A stretch of 64,000 bases of DNA from Clarireedia homoeocarpa. Lineage: Eukaryota > Ascomycota > Leotiomycetes > Helotiales > Rutstroemiaceae. The notes under the pieces are model-generated. The model was not told the DNA's origin and searched no databases. It was given only the letters and a program-made list of their open reading frames with translations. The DNA is taken from the NCBI GenBank assembly GCA_001465935.1, contig LNKV01000002.1:1178001-1242000 (forward strand), written 5' to 3'. The translations under genes were made by a program, and so were the position numbers. The number at the start of each line of letters is the position of its first letter. Position 1 is the stretch's first letter. Below, piece after piece: positions 36,265 to 49,000 of this stretch.

Positions 36265-36702
36265 GATAGTAAATCTTTCAGCTCCACATTCGGAAGACTT
36301 CGAAGTCTTTCGTTAAAGCAACTTCATTCATCCAGATAGCACTATGGTATAGACAGGGAGTGTATCGGGGATTGATAAGAAGGTACGGAAGGTAGTGCAT
36401 AAGTGGTTGGTGAGGTGTAGTAGGCGATCTATCATGCAAATGGTCCAAATCCCTTACCAATTGTACCAGCATTCCTATTTCTGCCACAATTTCTCGACGA
36501 GGTTGCGATATGAATATGGATTCTTTTATCCTATATCGGCGCCTATAGTTGTAGGAAGTATGGGGAAATTCCCAAGAACAATGATGTATGATTTTGCGAA
36601 GTACAATGTGCAAAAACCTAAGGAAACGTAGCACCATTATGCTATGAGTATCAAAGCATATGATATTATAACGAGATAAGAGCAGCTCAATTATGAAATG
36701 AA
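36265..36702. other. Intergenic region upstream of tRNA-Ala
   Basis: Nothing but flank is recognised. Confidence 0.4.
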
Positions 36703-36797
36703 GGGGCTGTAACTCAGTGGTAGAGTGCCTCGTTTGCATAAATCCTCAAGTAGGAATAGCGTCGATGAAGTCCAGGGTTCGACTCCCTGCCGCTCCA
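36703..36797 (+). tRNA. tRNA-Ala (anticodon TGC) with a 23-nt intron
   Basis: The acceptor stem is GGGGCTG with CCGCTCC and discriminator A at 36797. It includes a G3:T70 pair, the alanine identity element. The D arm (ACTC...GAGT), the T arm CAGGGTTCGACTCCCTG and the internal promoter boxes (TAACTCAGTGG, GGTTCGACTCC) are clear. The anticodon TGC is at 36735-36737. An intron at 36739-36761 sits one base 3' of the anticodon, as in nuclear tRNA genes. A T-rich terminator follows the gene. The acceptor stem (T6-C67) and the anticodon stem each contain one mismatch by my folding, so it may be slightly decayed or folded differently. Confidence 0.8.
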
Positions 36798-38441
36798 TTT
36801 CTTTTTGGTTTTGTTTTTATTGACGCCTAGCATGTTGCAATTTTGTTTCTTCCAAATATTTAGAGATTTGCAAGACGCTGATGGTGTGCAATTTTGGTGG
36901 GGATTTGCCGGTTTTTTTCATGTGGGGTTGAGTGCAGACAACGGGCTAGAACGAGGTCGAGAAAAGTACAAGCACTTGCCGTGGTGGGTTTTACCTTCTA
37001 TGTAGAGACTAAGTTTGCTTTTTAAGACAACTGTTAAGAGTCATGGCTGTTGATTTCGTTCTAACTGAGAAGGCCAAACACAGGGCAGGCCCACCAACAA
37101 CATTCTCCTCCTACCTATAAGAATCATCTTTCCATACACTAATGATATTTGTGAGAGTCTCGCAAAGACCTATTGATGGCATTTTGAATCCCTGACGCAC
37201 TGGGATACGTCCCTATGAAGCGACGACCTATAAACAAAGCACAACTGCGCCGACAGCTTGCGGACAATTGACTTAGAGCGTGAGCGCGAACGCCAGACCT
37301 ACCGAACATTCCTTCCCGGGCGAACTAATGTGCATTTGAATATAATCAACGTCCATCACAGGCCCCGCGGCATTAACATTGGGCGATAAATCATGATAGA
37401 AGGTCATAGCCATCTGGGCCTTTAAAATATGTGTCTAAGTCTTACATGTTGTAGCAGTCTAGAATGGACAATATATATACCGGAGTTCAACTGGCGTGCC
37501 TATAAAATGATTGGCTGACAGCATGCTGTCGGCGTGTAGATTTCCAACATTTAGAATCTTGTACCCAATCTATTTCAAAATGACCATGGACCGTAGATAA
37601 GTTGCGGATGGTGGTGAAGACTAGAGGTTTGAGTTTTGACCAAGAGTGAACAATGGTCTTATTGCTCTTGAAGCTGCCACTGCCATGTCCACTTGTTCTG
37701 AGGCCGGACGACTTGTTCTTAGAAGTAAAGAAATTGTATGGAAAAGGGAGAATGATATGTCTCCCTCAAAGAGTACTTGTTGGAAATGCTCACACTTGGA
37801 ATCAGAGGTGGTGGTAGAACCTCGTTTCCTCTTGCAATTCTTGACTCGCCTGTAGCACCGCGGCATCCACCACTTGGCGGTTTGATATAATCGTTTGGCG
37901 TGACTTGAAAATTGACAGTAGGCATTCGAGGACTGGTAGTAATCTACCGTCACGGCTCTCACATCTGCTTCTCTCCTTTATCTTGGGTTATTTCTTGGAA
38001 GTACCCTCAATATAACGGATTGAAGCACTACAGTGAACGTGAGTCTTACAACAGGTAAGGCACGTCGAAGTTGTAGTACTTCGCAGGAAATAACAGTACC
38101 AAACTTGCTGTAACTCGGTAATTCTCAGGCGGACATTTGGATAGGAATGGGTCTGCCGCTTTTGCCGAAGGACGCGTCGATGAACTTCTCGTGATTTCAG
38201 AAAAAAGACAGAGAACTTTCTGATTTTCTTACCAATACTTCTGACACAATTGAATTGGGATCATGTCCCCTCACTTGCACGTTTCAAAAATCGTTGAGAC
38301 ACACAGAATCAATTGACAGCAACACCAATCTAAATTAAGCTACTGTACCCGTGGTTCTAGCGTGGGGAATCTGACCACCTCAACCAGGAAACATCAAAAC
38401 ATCAAAATATCATTCCACAAGCACCAAAAACCTCACCCGCC
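36798..38441. other. Gene-free region
   Basis: No gene is supported in this 1.6-kb region. Short frames on both strands show no domain. Confidence 0.4.
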
Positions 38442-39601
38442 ATGATAATCCTGCAGAGATGCATACTTCTGGTGTGTCTCTGCACGCTCGCACTATTCGG
38501 ATTCGCCAATGCATCAGTTGGCGACCGATTACCAGAGTTCAAAAGATGTGTTGAGGTACATACTTCTATTCCATCCATCTTATTCGTTCGCATTATATAC
38601 AGCTTGCTAATCAGACCACATACAGGTCTGCCAACAAGAAAACTGCGGTAGCGGAAAAGAAGCAACAGCAATACGTACCACACCTGCTTTCCTCTTCCCC
38701 ATTCACCCATAGCTAACCAATCCGTTGTCATCCAGCTCTCCTCCATCGGCTCCTCCTCTGGACCTGCCCCGCAGAATGCGACTACACCTGTCAACACATA
38801 ATAACCGACCAACGGGTGTCCCTGCACCAGCCGATCGTCCAATTCCATGGCAAATGGCCCTTCTACCGCTTCCTCGGCATGCAGGAGCCCTTCTCGGTCT
38901 TCTTCTCCCTCCTCAACTTCCTTGCGCACCAAAACGGCCTCTCCAAACTAACCTCCCAAATCCCGCCTTCGTATCCGCTCCGCAGATACTACGTTCTGCT
39001 CGCGTATGCGGGGATGGCCAGTTGGATCTTTAGTATGATATTCCATACCAGAGATTTCAGACTCACTGAACAATTGGACTATTTTGCTGCGGGGGGAAGC
39101 GTACTTTATGGGTTGTATTATACGGTGATTAGGATCTTTAGACTGGACAAGGGAGGGAAAAAGACGAAATCTGTGCTGAGACTCTGGACGGTTCTGTGTA
39201 TTGCTTTGTATATCGGTCATGTGGCTTATCTCAAATGCTGGGACTGGGATTACACCTACAACATGGCGGCGAATGTGGTGGTGGGAGTAGTGCAGAATAT
39301 GTTGTGGACTTGGTTTAGTTTCCAGAAGTATAGAAAGTCGAAGAGGGCATGGGCAGCATGGCCCGGCTTGGCGGTTGCGTGGATTATCATGGCGATGAGT
39401 TTGGAGTTATTGGATTTCCCCCCGTGGTTGGGGTGCTTGGATGCGCATAGTTTATGGCATTTAGGCACGGTTGCTCCGACTATGATTTGGTACAAGTAGG
39501 TTCCCCACTCTAAAAGCGGTAATGAGATCATACTAATGGGTAATAGTTTCTTGCTGAAAGATGCACAAGATGATATTACCGGGCAGAGGCTAAAGGCATA
39601 G
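38442..39601 (+). CDS. PER1: Per1-like GPI-anchor remodelling protein (GPI phospholipase A2)
   Basis: Per1/PGAP3 removes the sn-2 acyl chain from GPI anchors in the ER so that it can be remodelled. It is a member of the CREST membrane-hydrolase superfamily. Four exons, 38442-38555, 38626-38674, 38736-39495 and 39547-39601, give 325 aa with every junction in phase. An N-terminal signal peptide (MIILQRCILLVCLCTLALFG) precedes a lumenal Cys-rich segment (FKRCVEVCQQENCG, WTCPAECDYTCQHI). The conserved QFHGKWPF block follows, then about seven hydrophobic segments. CREST residues are visible: S in MASWIFSMIFHTRD with H/D, D in LTEQLDYFAAG, and HSLWHLGT near the end. The last exon adds FLLKDAQDDITGQRLKA, a typical cytosolic C-terminus. 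Confidence 0.93.
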
Positions 39602-40198
39602 AGAGATCGGACGGTACAGGAAGATGGGGAAAGACCGACAGGAGGCCTTGAATTAATGATACTTACTAATCTCCATTGTTCAGTTGCCTTTTACATGTTT
39701 TATTCTGTGATATAATTTCTACTCACCCATATGTTTGGTTGTTGGTCTGGATGTTTGCATGGGACCCTCATCGCCTATGGTGTCAACACTCCTATACTTC
39801 TGCTTTATTTAACCACTACGAAAACGAATTTTGTTGACTTCCTTTTTTTTGGGGGGGGGGGGCTCAACATTAAAGCTTCAATGAGAGCTTAAAAGTATAC
39901 AGATATCCCGTTAATTAGGTGCGTAAGAACTTTGCAGTCAAGCATGAGACATAAGTTGCAGCTCGAAGTTGAAATTAGTGTAGGTAAAAGTAGAGCAAAG
40001 CCAATCATAGGAGTAATGATAAAAGAATGGAGAGCTCAACATCGCTTGACGCGAAAACAAAAAAGCTAACAATAATAAACGAGCCTTGCAACCGTAAACC
40101 ATTTGGGCAATCCATTTTGGGCAATCCATTTTGGGCATCCTTCATCGTTTCATCTGTTTCCCGTCATGTCTCCTGCATTGTCACCATCCTAGGCTCCC
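39602..40198. other. Convergent intergenic region with a G12 homopolymer (39851-39862)
   Basis: No gene is seen between PER1 and the membrane-protein gene. A short direct repeat CATTTTGGGCAATCCATTTTG-like lies near 40100-40135. Confidence 0.4.
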
Positions 40199-41350
40199 TT
40201 ACTGAGGAAGTCTTTGGTAGCCAGTATTCTTGTCATCACCCTGCTTCTTGGTCATGGACTCGCGAACACCAGTAACGGCATAAATAAAGGTGAAGACTAC
40301 TCGCATTTAGTATTATACTAGAGCGGAAGAGGTAAAAAGACTTACAGAGTTCTCCGAGTATAACAAAGCCAGCGACGCATGACCAGTAGTACTGCCATCC
40401 AATTTGCTCATGATCCAAGAAGAAGTATGAATACTTCTCAGTAAAATGGTGACCAACTGCAGCCCATCCAACATATGCGAGAAGAAGTCCACCTAAAGCC
40501 GATACATGAGAGAAAGCCTGAAAGATTCTCAGCATATATAAACCAGCCTAAAATGTGGATACTTACGTCGGGTCGCTTGATGCTGCTCAAGAAGAAAAGC
40601 TCAAAGATGGCAATGAACGAGTTGATACCGTACTTGGTAGAGATGTAATATCTACAGAACCACCCATTGCCGAAAATATCATCATCTGAATTTAAGTCAG
40701 CATTGATAAATAAGACAGAGGGTCAGGATGGACTCACTTGGCTCACCAGAAAGATCGGTTTTGTGCTTTGGAACAAGGACGGCCCAGTAGATCAATGTGA
40801 CAATGTGAGGGAAAGTGACAACCGCAAAGTAGAAAACACTGAAGAAGAACTTGTTCTTGGTGTTGGAGTTTGAACGAGGTGGCGACAGGAATCTTTCAAG
40901 GCAAGTTGACATGGAGCTAGAGTTGTTGTCATGATGTGGGTAGTAGAGGTGCATAAAGGTCCAGGTCTACATGAAGCGAGTGTTAGCAGTTTGTCTAAGT
41001 AAAGGAGTGAATCCCGGAGTACAACTCACGGCAGTGATGATGGCATAAAGAGCCTGCAAAACGTAGACAATGTTTGAGAAGCTGTAGATAATCTCCCATC
41101 TCCGCTTGAGGATTTCCGTCTCATAATGGAGAATTATAAGAGAGGAAACGAACATGTAGGCAGCGGTAAGACTTCTGAAGAAAACGAGAGACTTCTGATT
41201 GATGCTGAGCCATGGCGAGTGACAGACACGAAGGAAGATGGGCTATAGAAGGATGTCAGAATGTGAGGTGAGGAGAATGGGAGGGATTTGGCAACTTGCA
41301 TGATCTTCCTTTTTACGATCTTTTGGAAGAAGGGCGGTAGAGGATGACAT
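40199..41350 (-). CDS. Multi-pass membrane protein, 293 aa (possible FAR-17a/AIG1-like family)
   Basis: Six exons on the minus strand: 41350-41300, 41242-41030, 40966-40738, 40685-40567, 40517-40346 and 40296-40199. Phases agree at every junction and the total is an exact 294 codons. Intron 1 starts with GC (GCAAGT...ATAG). Six hydrophobic segments are visible: FFRSLTAAYMFVSSLIIL, VYVLQALYAIITATWTF, FYFAVVTFPHIVTLIYWAVL, INSFIAIFELFFL, VSALGGLLLAYVGWAAVG and YYWSCVAGFVILGELFFTFI. The short polar N-terminus (MSSSTALLPKDRKKEDH) and C-terminus (KKQGDDKNTGYQRLPQ) flank them. Histidines near membrane segments (FMHLYYPHH, TFPHIV, GHHF) and the six-segment layout recall AIG1/ADTRP/FAR-17a lipid hydrolases, but I am not sure of that assignment. 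Confidence 0.8.
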
Positions 41351-42331
41351 GGTGATTGTGAACGATTTGGAACGGCGAGAAGAGTTTTGATAGGTGTATG
41401 GAAGAAGAAATGAACGGCTATAAGCAGATCTGAATGCAACCTCAACGCGAAAAAGAACCACAATACTGTGCGATAGGATTGTGTTGTGTGTGGGATGCGA
41501 GAAGAAGAGGTTGGGAGTGGGAGAAGGAGAAGGAGAAGAAGGGAGTCAACATGGCCACTGATAATTTCATGGTGGAAAAGTCATACTACACAGGCAAGGC
41601 AAGAGCCAAGGAGAGTCTGTCACCTTATGGAAGAGCTTATGGAAGAGGGAGGAAGGAACTGCTGACTTCACATCCTAAGAAATGGCATTAAGTCGTGCCC
41701 TCTAAGTCGTGCCCTCTAAGTCGTGCCCTCCGATGAGAAAGACAAAGAAAGAAATCACGATGAATGGAGATGAAGATGTTGCGGGAAGATGATTCATTCA
41801 TGGCTCCTAAAAATGATTCCATTCACGCATGCATCGCGGCGACTTTACTGTTTAACCTTACTTCAGCTTTAGCCTGCTGTGGCTTAGTTCTCGGTGGCTC
41901 GGTTCTCGGTGGCTCGGTTCTTGAGCTGCGCCTCGGGACGACAGGCATTAAAGACCGGCAAGCTCCAGTGACGTGAATCGGTGAATCGGGTGTTGTTTGT
42001 TTTGTCATGCTGAGCTCCTTCTTCAGACGACTGACTGACTGTACTGTACATAAAGTCGAAACCCTCCCACGCTCTCATGGAATACCACATACAACTACAA
42101 ATCTTCTTGCATAAATATAAATAACTGAGTGTTGGCACTCTCCTTTTTTTATAACATATTCAGCTGAACAATATCTGCCTCTCTTTCATCTCGTCGTCAA
42201 ATCTTCGCGGAAACCAAGCTTCGAGCTACGCTTCCCCTCCAAACCAAACCCAACGAAATTACCCCACTACCCAGCCTTACCTACATCTACATCTACTTCC
42301 ATTCATCCACACTTGGCTACCCGATTTCAAA
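41351..42331. other. Divergent promoter region with short tandem repeats
   Basis: No gene is seen in this 1-kb region. It contains three copies of TAAGTCGTGCCCTC (41689-41730) and a 15-nt GGTTCTCGGTGGCTC repeat (41885-41920). A pyrimidine-rich leader precedes the E2 start. Confidence 0.5.
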
Positions 42332-42925
42332 ATGGCAGCTCGACGAATTTCAAAAGTGAGGCGCATGACTCTACATAGAAAGCCGCGAAGCATTATCTAA
42401 CCTCCACATGACAGGAGTTACTCGAAATCAACGACAAGCCCATCGAAGGCATCAACGTCTCACTGCTCAAGGAAGATGACATACACCAGTGGAAAGTCGA
42501 GATGGCAGGACCTCTCAACACGCCGTACGCCGTACGTATTCATCTCACCTCATCTCATCTGCAAACGCAGTGCACCACGAAGCGCTCAACTAACACACAC
42601 TCAGGGCGGCAAATTCGAGCTCCTCGTCGTCCTCCCCAAAGACTACCCCTTCAAACCACCGGTCGTAAACTTCGTCACCCGTATCTACCACCCAAACGTG
42701 ACATTTGATGAGAAGGGATCGATCTGCGTGGATGTTTTGAAACAAGACAATTGGAAGCCGTCGCACAAGGTGTCGACGATTCTGGGTGCGATTCGCAATC
42801 TGCTCGCGGTGCCGAACCCAGATGATCCTTTGGAGAACGCGATTGCGGAGAAGTTTAAGACGAATCGCGAGGATTACGATAGGGAAGCTGCGGCGACGAC
42901 GAAGAAGTATGCTATGGGGAGATAG
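42332..42925 (+). CDS. Ubiquitin-conjugating enzyme E2, 153 aa
   Basis: This is a class I E2 consisting only of the UBC core. Three exons, 42332-42355, 42415-42531 and 42605-42925, are all phase 0, with introns GTGAGG...ACAG and GTACGT...TCAG. The core features are present: an N-terminal helix (RRISKELLEI), PYAGGKFELLVVLPKDYPFK-PP, the HPN motif (YHPNVTFDEKGS) and the catalytic Cys in ICVDVLK followed by NWKPS. A C-terminal helix (FKTNREDYDREAAATTKKYA) completes the fold. A four-residue longer stretch between HPN and the Cys (TFDEKGS) and Asn-Trp after the Cys loop distinguish it from Ubc4/5. The partner E3 and role are not evident from sequence. Confidence 0.93.
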
Positions 42926-43944
42926 GTTGTGATGGGCTAGTTGGAAGTGGGGGAGCTTGGGAGCTCCTGAGGGGGTTTGTTGGTGGAGGGGATGGTCATG
43001 GATGGTACTTAGGGGTTACTTTGGGATTTGTGTTTTGAGAAGCAGACATGACGATCATGAGAGAAGTTTCACGAATTTTTTTCAAAAATGGGACAGCAGG
43101 CGTTCTACGGAGCATAGAAGGACCCTTCCTTTTTACTTACATACATCATGAGAGCGAAAATCATTATGCATTTTTTTTTTTTTTTTTGAATTCTGAGACA
43201 AACGTTAAACAAGCCAAAGTGAGACATATGTTGTCGAAAAAGGGAAATGAGTTGCGACTTGTTCAGGGCAAAAGTATAAAGATGATGGGTTATCTTTTCC
43301 CTTTTCGGAACTGTCATTCCTTTTTCTTCTCTACTGGGTCTTGAACCTTCCGGTAGAATGACGGGTCGGACAGCAAGTTAAGTTGAGCAGAGGATTCCGA
43401 CCCAAGCAAAAAGAATCGAGGCCTCGGGCTTGCACATACCTCCTTCCTCCTTTCCAGAATTCTACGAAGGTGGTAAGTAATATTAGGATTACTAGAATGA
43501 ACCACGGCATCACACGGGACTTGCATATCATAATATATTAAAATATTTAGGTTGGAGTAAAGTAAAGTAAGTGATGGATGGGTGCTTTTACTTTTGCTCA
43601 AGTTACTACAGTACTTGGGGCAGCGCTCTTTATATCTAGAAAGGAAGGAAACACTGTTCTGAGTGAGTGTACATGTCATGTGTACATTACTACATGCGTG
43701 CAGTCAGTCAGCAGTCAGTCAGCGTCAAGGTGGCGCGTAAAAAGGAGGAGGAGGAGGTGCATGCATATGCTATGCTGCTAGCCTTATGCAAGCAGGTTCG
43801 TGTGTATATAGGGGTCAAGGCGTTTAAAAGGGACTGGGATTGGAGTAGGAGTAGGAGGAAGTAGTTGAACGATGGGGATTGGACTCATCGAATGAAGAAA
43901 AACAAAAGAAAAGAGAAGAAGTAAAAACGTGGCTTTTAAGCTAC

Positions 43945-43979
43945 GGACAGGACAGGACAGGACAGGACAGGACAGGACG
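43945..43979. repeat. GGACA pentanucleotide microsatellite, 7 copies
   Basis: The repeat is perfect except for the last unit and sits in gene-free sequence. Confidence 0.9.
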
Positions 43980-45589
43980 GTAAGTACGGTAAGTGCGGGC
44001 ACAGAGGGAAAGCGCAACAAGTACTTTGTATGGTCTGGAGCAGGTACGGCGCAGTCAACGCAACCGCGGGATAAGGGATCGGTCTCAGAGTCAGAGAGAA
44101 CTAAACCCAAGATAAACCCTTAGGTAAGTCAGTCAGTAATTTATACAAGTACATACTGTAACTACTGACTAAACCGATCTGATCTCGCTCGGCACCGTCG
44201 GGATTGTGTGAGATTGATTAATGACAAGTGGGTGGTGGTGATATATACTCTCGTACAAGGAGTTCATATACAGGGCAGAGGAAGGGCAGGGGAAGGTAAT
44301 CTCTCTTATTAGAGTAGAGTACTGTATGTAGTTGGTTCCTCTCCGGCTCTTCTTTTTTCCGCTCTTCTCTTCTTAGCTCTCCTTGACTCTTCTTAACTCT
44401 TCTTTTCTGCATACATACAAAGTAAGTGCAGAAGACGTGTACACATGGAACCTTCCCGCAGCCAAATCCGGTCTTGTGTTCCGACTCTCTCGCTGTATCG
44501 CGCTTACTCGCTCGCGGTGATAGGAAAAGACTCTTCTCAGACATCTTTAATCATCGCTTGGCACGGGATTCCCTAGCCTTCCGCTAGCCGTACAGGGATA
44601 AATGATGCAAAAGGAAGGGAAGGGGAGCTGACGCTGATTAAAATTGGATTGGATTGGATTGCGATCAACCGACAGACACATGATTTGCACCTTTTTTCTT
44701 CTTCTTTTTCTTTTCTTTCTTTCCTTTGCGTGCGCGTTGGCTTTTATGGGGGAGAGGGGAGAGGGGAGAGGGGAGAGGGAAGAGGGGAGAGGGGAGACGG
44801 GAGACGGGAGGGTACGAGGATATGCATGCTGCATGGTGAGGATATACATGCTGCATGGTGAGGAAAGGGTGGCATGGCGATGTGTGCACAGCGAATCATA
44901 GCATGTAGTTTGAATTTATTGCGGCCATGACATTCGAGGTAGCTCTTCGCTGGCACCTAAACAAAATAGCTACTTTATTCCTAGGTACTGCGGTACTACC
45001 AAGTAAGACGACCAACGACCAACGACCAAGTAAGACGACCAACGACATCATTGGGAAATGTGCTGTCCTTCGTAGTCACTCACTCCCTCTTCCATCTCAC
45101 CATCTCACCAATGCTCCATGCTCCATGCTCCTCAATGCTCAATGCTCCATGCTTCATGCTCCATGCTCCATGCTCCATGCTTTGACCCATAGCAGCGAAA
45201 CCGAGTTCATTTACGAAACCCACGGAACTCGACTCGACCCGGTCGACTCTCGTCTATCCTCGTTCCACTCCTCTCCTCGGCCTCCTCTCCTCTCCTCCTC
45301 TCCTCTCTCACGACGTGCCATTCGTCTCATCATTACCCTCCCATACATTCATTTTGTTTATTTTATATTCTCTTTCAGCTTAGTCCAGGAATTGCGAGAG
45401 GAGCATAGACCCATCGACCGGAGCAGCGACCTATTCAATCCATCCACTCCCCGTTCATTCATCCCATTCATCGTCGCAGCCTCCAAACCCCATTCCGTCC
45501 AATCCCATTCAACGCAACCTCCCTAGCTCTCTCCCTAGCCCTGCCCGCCGGTACTAAGGTCATTCATTCATTCTTTACCGGGTACTCTG

Positions 45590-45656
45590 CGACTGCTGCT
45601 GCGACTGCTGCTGCGTACTACTGCTGCTGCTACTGCTGCTACTGCTGCTGCTGCTT
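45590..45656. repeat. CTG-type trinucleotide repeat (interrupted)
   Basis: ACTGCTGCTGCG and ACTGCTGCT blocks run for about 65 nt. In principle this could encode poly-Leu, Cys or Ala, but no gene surrounds it. Confidence 0.8.
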
Positions 45657-46061
45657 GATTTGCGACATCTTAGAACCGCACGCCCATCTCTCTAGCTCTG
45701 CAGACTTCCCCCATTCGTTTTGCCCTTTTCCATACGACGGTACCAATCTACGGAACATCCTATTCACCACCCCAGTCCATACCCTTCCATTCCTTCCTTC
45801 CTTCCTTTACCCTGACGCTCCTCGAGTACCTTCCCTTCCTTTTACTATTCTGTTACCAATTTACTCTCCCATTTTGACCTCAAATCCCCGGAATTTGAAA
45901 AGAAAAAAAAAAAAAAAAAAAAAGAAAAAAAAAAGGAGAGAGATAAGTCATGTTATCAGCTCTCGTCAAAGTCGTCAAGTGTTGATTTGTCAAGTGTAAA
46001 TCAACAGTAAAATTCTCATCTCATCACATCCTTCATATTCCACCTAACTATAATCAATATC

Positions 46062-49000
46062 TTACAAAGCCCCACCACCCGGACTAAGAGAATGCGGGTG
46101 CTGCAAGTATGCCGACGGGACCTTGGGCACTCGGGGGGATCTAGGAGGCTGGGAGATACCTCTGCGTTCTGGGCGTAAGCTTTCCCGGAAACGTTCGTTT
46201 TCACGTGAGCGACCTCCGGTGAGTCGACGCATGCCAGACCGGGTACCAACCGCAAGGGGCTTGATCATATTCTCGAGAAAGAAAGACCCTTCCGCAGAAG
46301 CTGTGGTGCGTTCATCTTCGCCATCGGAGAATACATCTTCGCTGTAGTCATCATCTGATGCATAGGTCATGTTTGTGTTGAATGCTGATGGTGCTGAAGG
46401 AGATGTCAGAGCACGGGCATGCAAACTCGGTCTGGATGATGGAACGAGGTTGAACGCAGCTGGGGTCATGGCATTGTTCGGCGGTCGTAGGTCTGTGAAC
46501 CCGTTTTGCAAAGTAGAATTAGCAGAAGAAGGAGCAAGCGACTGATGAAGAATCGGTAATGTCTGTTCATCATAAAGTTGAGCGCCATTATCAAAATTCT
46601 CACTCGCATATCCAGCCTCAGTTATAGTCCTTGACGAATGCCCATCGCTTGTAGGACTTTGCAGATGGTCTTCGAAGAAGTCATCCAGGCTGTCCAGTTT
46701 CATCACTAACTCTCCGATATTCCCTTCGCCACGGACCTCATCAGACATCATAGTCTCGGTCCTTTCAGACACAGGGAAGTATCCGTATTGGAAGTCGTCA
46801 ACATGGAATCCGACATCAGGAGTGGCAGCGACCTCGTCATCTATGTTCTTGGTGCTCTGACATGTGTAGAACACTGCATGCACGTTGGTTCTTGTGATCT
46901 CAGCCTGCCTAGCAGGCATTGGAATGGACCATCCGGATTCTTCTGGAATGCCGAAAAGACTTTGTGTATGGTCGTAATCCTTTCTGACCGATCTAGACGA
47001 AGACCTTGTCATGCTCATACGTAAGTGATGTCTGTCCATCGCCGTTCCTTTCATTGTCATGATCTGGTCCAGTACCTTCAAGGCATCCATACAGAATTCT
47101 GTCTGCAACAATCTGAGGAGTGGCGAGATGAGATCGGGACCATGGGAAGCAATTTCAGGATTTCTCATATCGATGTCAGGAATCATAGCACACAATATAC
47201 GCATGGTCTTTAATTTGAACCAAGGAACAGCGTTCGTTAAGAGACCCATGACAAAGATCAAGCTACCGTATTCCCATTTAGGAAAGAAGGATTCACGAAT
47301 GGCTGAGACTAATTGCGCCAAAAAGTCTTTGCATGAGCGGTAACGCGATGCAGCAAAGCCACTCAAGGCGCGGGAAATGGTAGTACATCCCAGTGCTTCT
47401 GCAACTTCTGCAAGAATACTGGCAGTTTCAATGCTGCTGTCATCGATAACCTCTTGGTCCATTGCATTCAAAAACTTAGGGAAGTTGGCTAGAATGGCAA
47501 ATAATAGCCTGCTATCATCGCCCACTAAATTATTGCTTGGAAGCTTTATTAATTTGTTGAGTATTGCGAGCGTCTTGTCAAGGCAGTCTGATGAACGAAG
47601 ACCTTTATAGACCAAAGATTGAATTCCCGCAAACGAACCTTCCCAAGATGTGGGTCGTCCGTCGGCAAGTAGGATTCTGATTTTCGGGTCTCCAAAATCT
47701 AATTTGTCCAAAAGATCATCTAGAATATTGCTAGCTTCCGAAAATTCTCTTTCGACGGTCGTATCCAAGCAAGCACATGTAGTCCAGAATATTTGAGGAA
47801 AGGTGAGTAAATCATCAGGGTCGAGTTTTCGGATAAGGGTTCGCAGCGTTGTCAAAATCTCGATCGAGAATAATTGGAAAGTGTTGTCAATATCAGCAAT
47901 TGTGTTGGAGAGCCTTATCAACATATCTGCAAGCATGGGCTGATCGAGTGTCGTAAAAGTACATCGGAAGATTTGAAATGACCGGCAGGCAAGATGTCTG
48001 ACAGGGCAAGATGTTCCCCATGTTAGAGACAACCTAGCCCATTGCTCCCGGATACCTGGGTAATAGACTTCGAAGTCCTTGATAACTTCGGAGGTTAGAT
48101 ATTCCATGCCGCTAGGAACTTTATTCTCTACGTCGTATACCTTGCCACTGCTCTCATCGTAATGCCACACAACTTTAGAGTCATGTCGACGTATTGATTC
48201 GATGAAGTCCTCAATAGAGTCTTTGTTAGGTGTCGTGCTTTCGTCATCGATTCTCGATATAATCAGCTCATGCATCAGATGAATGAGCATTTCTCGAGAT
48301 TGTTCCTGAACCAATGGTATGTAATGATCCCAAAGCACAGTGACTCCTTGAAGAAGTAAAGGAACACTTTCCGCAGCAAGTTGAAGTGGAGAAACCATCA
48401 AATCAACAAGCAGTATGAGTGACAACTTTCCCAATGATAATCCGGTCTGCTTGGTTCCCATGGGTAACGCATCGGATAGTTCTGCCAAGTAAGGTAATTT
48501 GCCCACGTCTGGTGGTGGTGGCATGGGTTCTCGCTTCTCTGCGACCATAGTCTTGGGAGTAATCTGCATCAGTAAGAATTCCACCACCTTTCCTCCAGCT
48601 GGAGTGCTAGATAAAAAGACGACGATTTGCTTTGTAAATTCTACAAAGTTTTGTTCCCGTCTCTCGAGACACAAGGACATGATGAAATCGAGGACCAATT
48701 GAACATTCCCCGCATGCGGACCTGTAGCGAGTGCTTGCCACAATGCTTGTACCTCATTATGAAGGGTACTGCTAGATCTGATGGTGATTTCGAATAGATT
48801 TGCTAGCAGAACGTATGATTGCGCAGTTGGCCCACCATTTGGATCGAGTTGAAGTTCCACAATCTGTATCCATGGTAATATAGCGGCAACCATATTTCTT
48901 TGCGGACCAGCCTGCAACTCCTTGAAATACATTGTAAATTCCGAAAATATCAAAAAGGCAAGTTCAGAATGTTTTGCGGAGAGTCGTTTCGAAATCTCAA

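Larger units (their letters stand above)
42926..46061. other. Gene-free, microsatellite-rich region (3.1 kb)
   Basis: No convincing gene lies between the E2 gene and the 3' end of TAO3. The region holds T17 (43171-43187), a GGACA repeat, GAGAGGGG purine tracts (44749-44812), a duplicated 22-nt ATGCTGCATGGTGAGG-containing unit (44817-44864), CTCCATG repeats (45111-45181), CTG/CGA triplets (45590-45656) and an interrupted A-tract (45900-45935). All frames through these are low-complexity. Confidence 0.6.

Noticed and set aside
37621..37962. Minus-strand frame with CxxxC-like spacing resembling a Zn2Cys6 finger.
   Set aside because: Only three cysteines in the basic stretch, with wrong spacing for the six-cysteine cluster.
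44927..45526. 199-codon plus-strand frame.
   Set aside because: It passes through CTCCATG and CTCTCCTC repeats; its sequence is repeat-derived.
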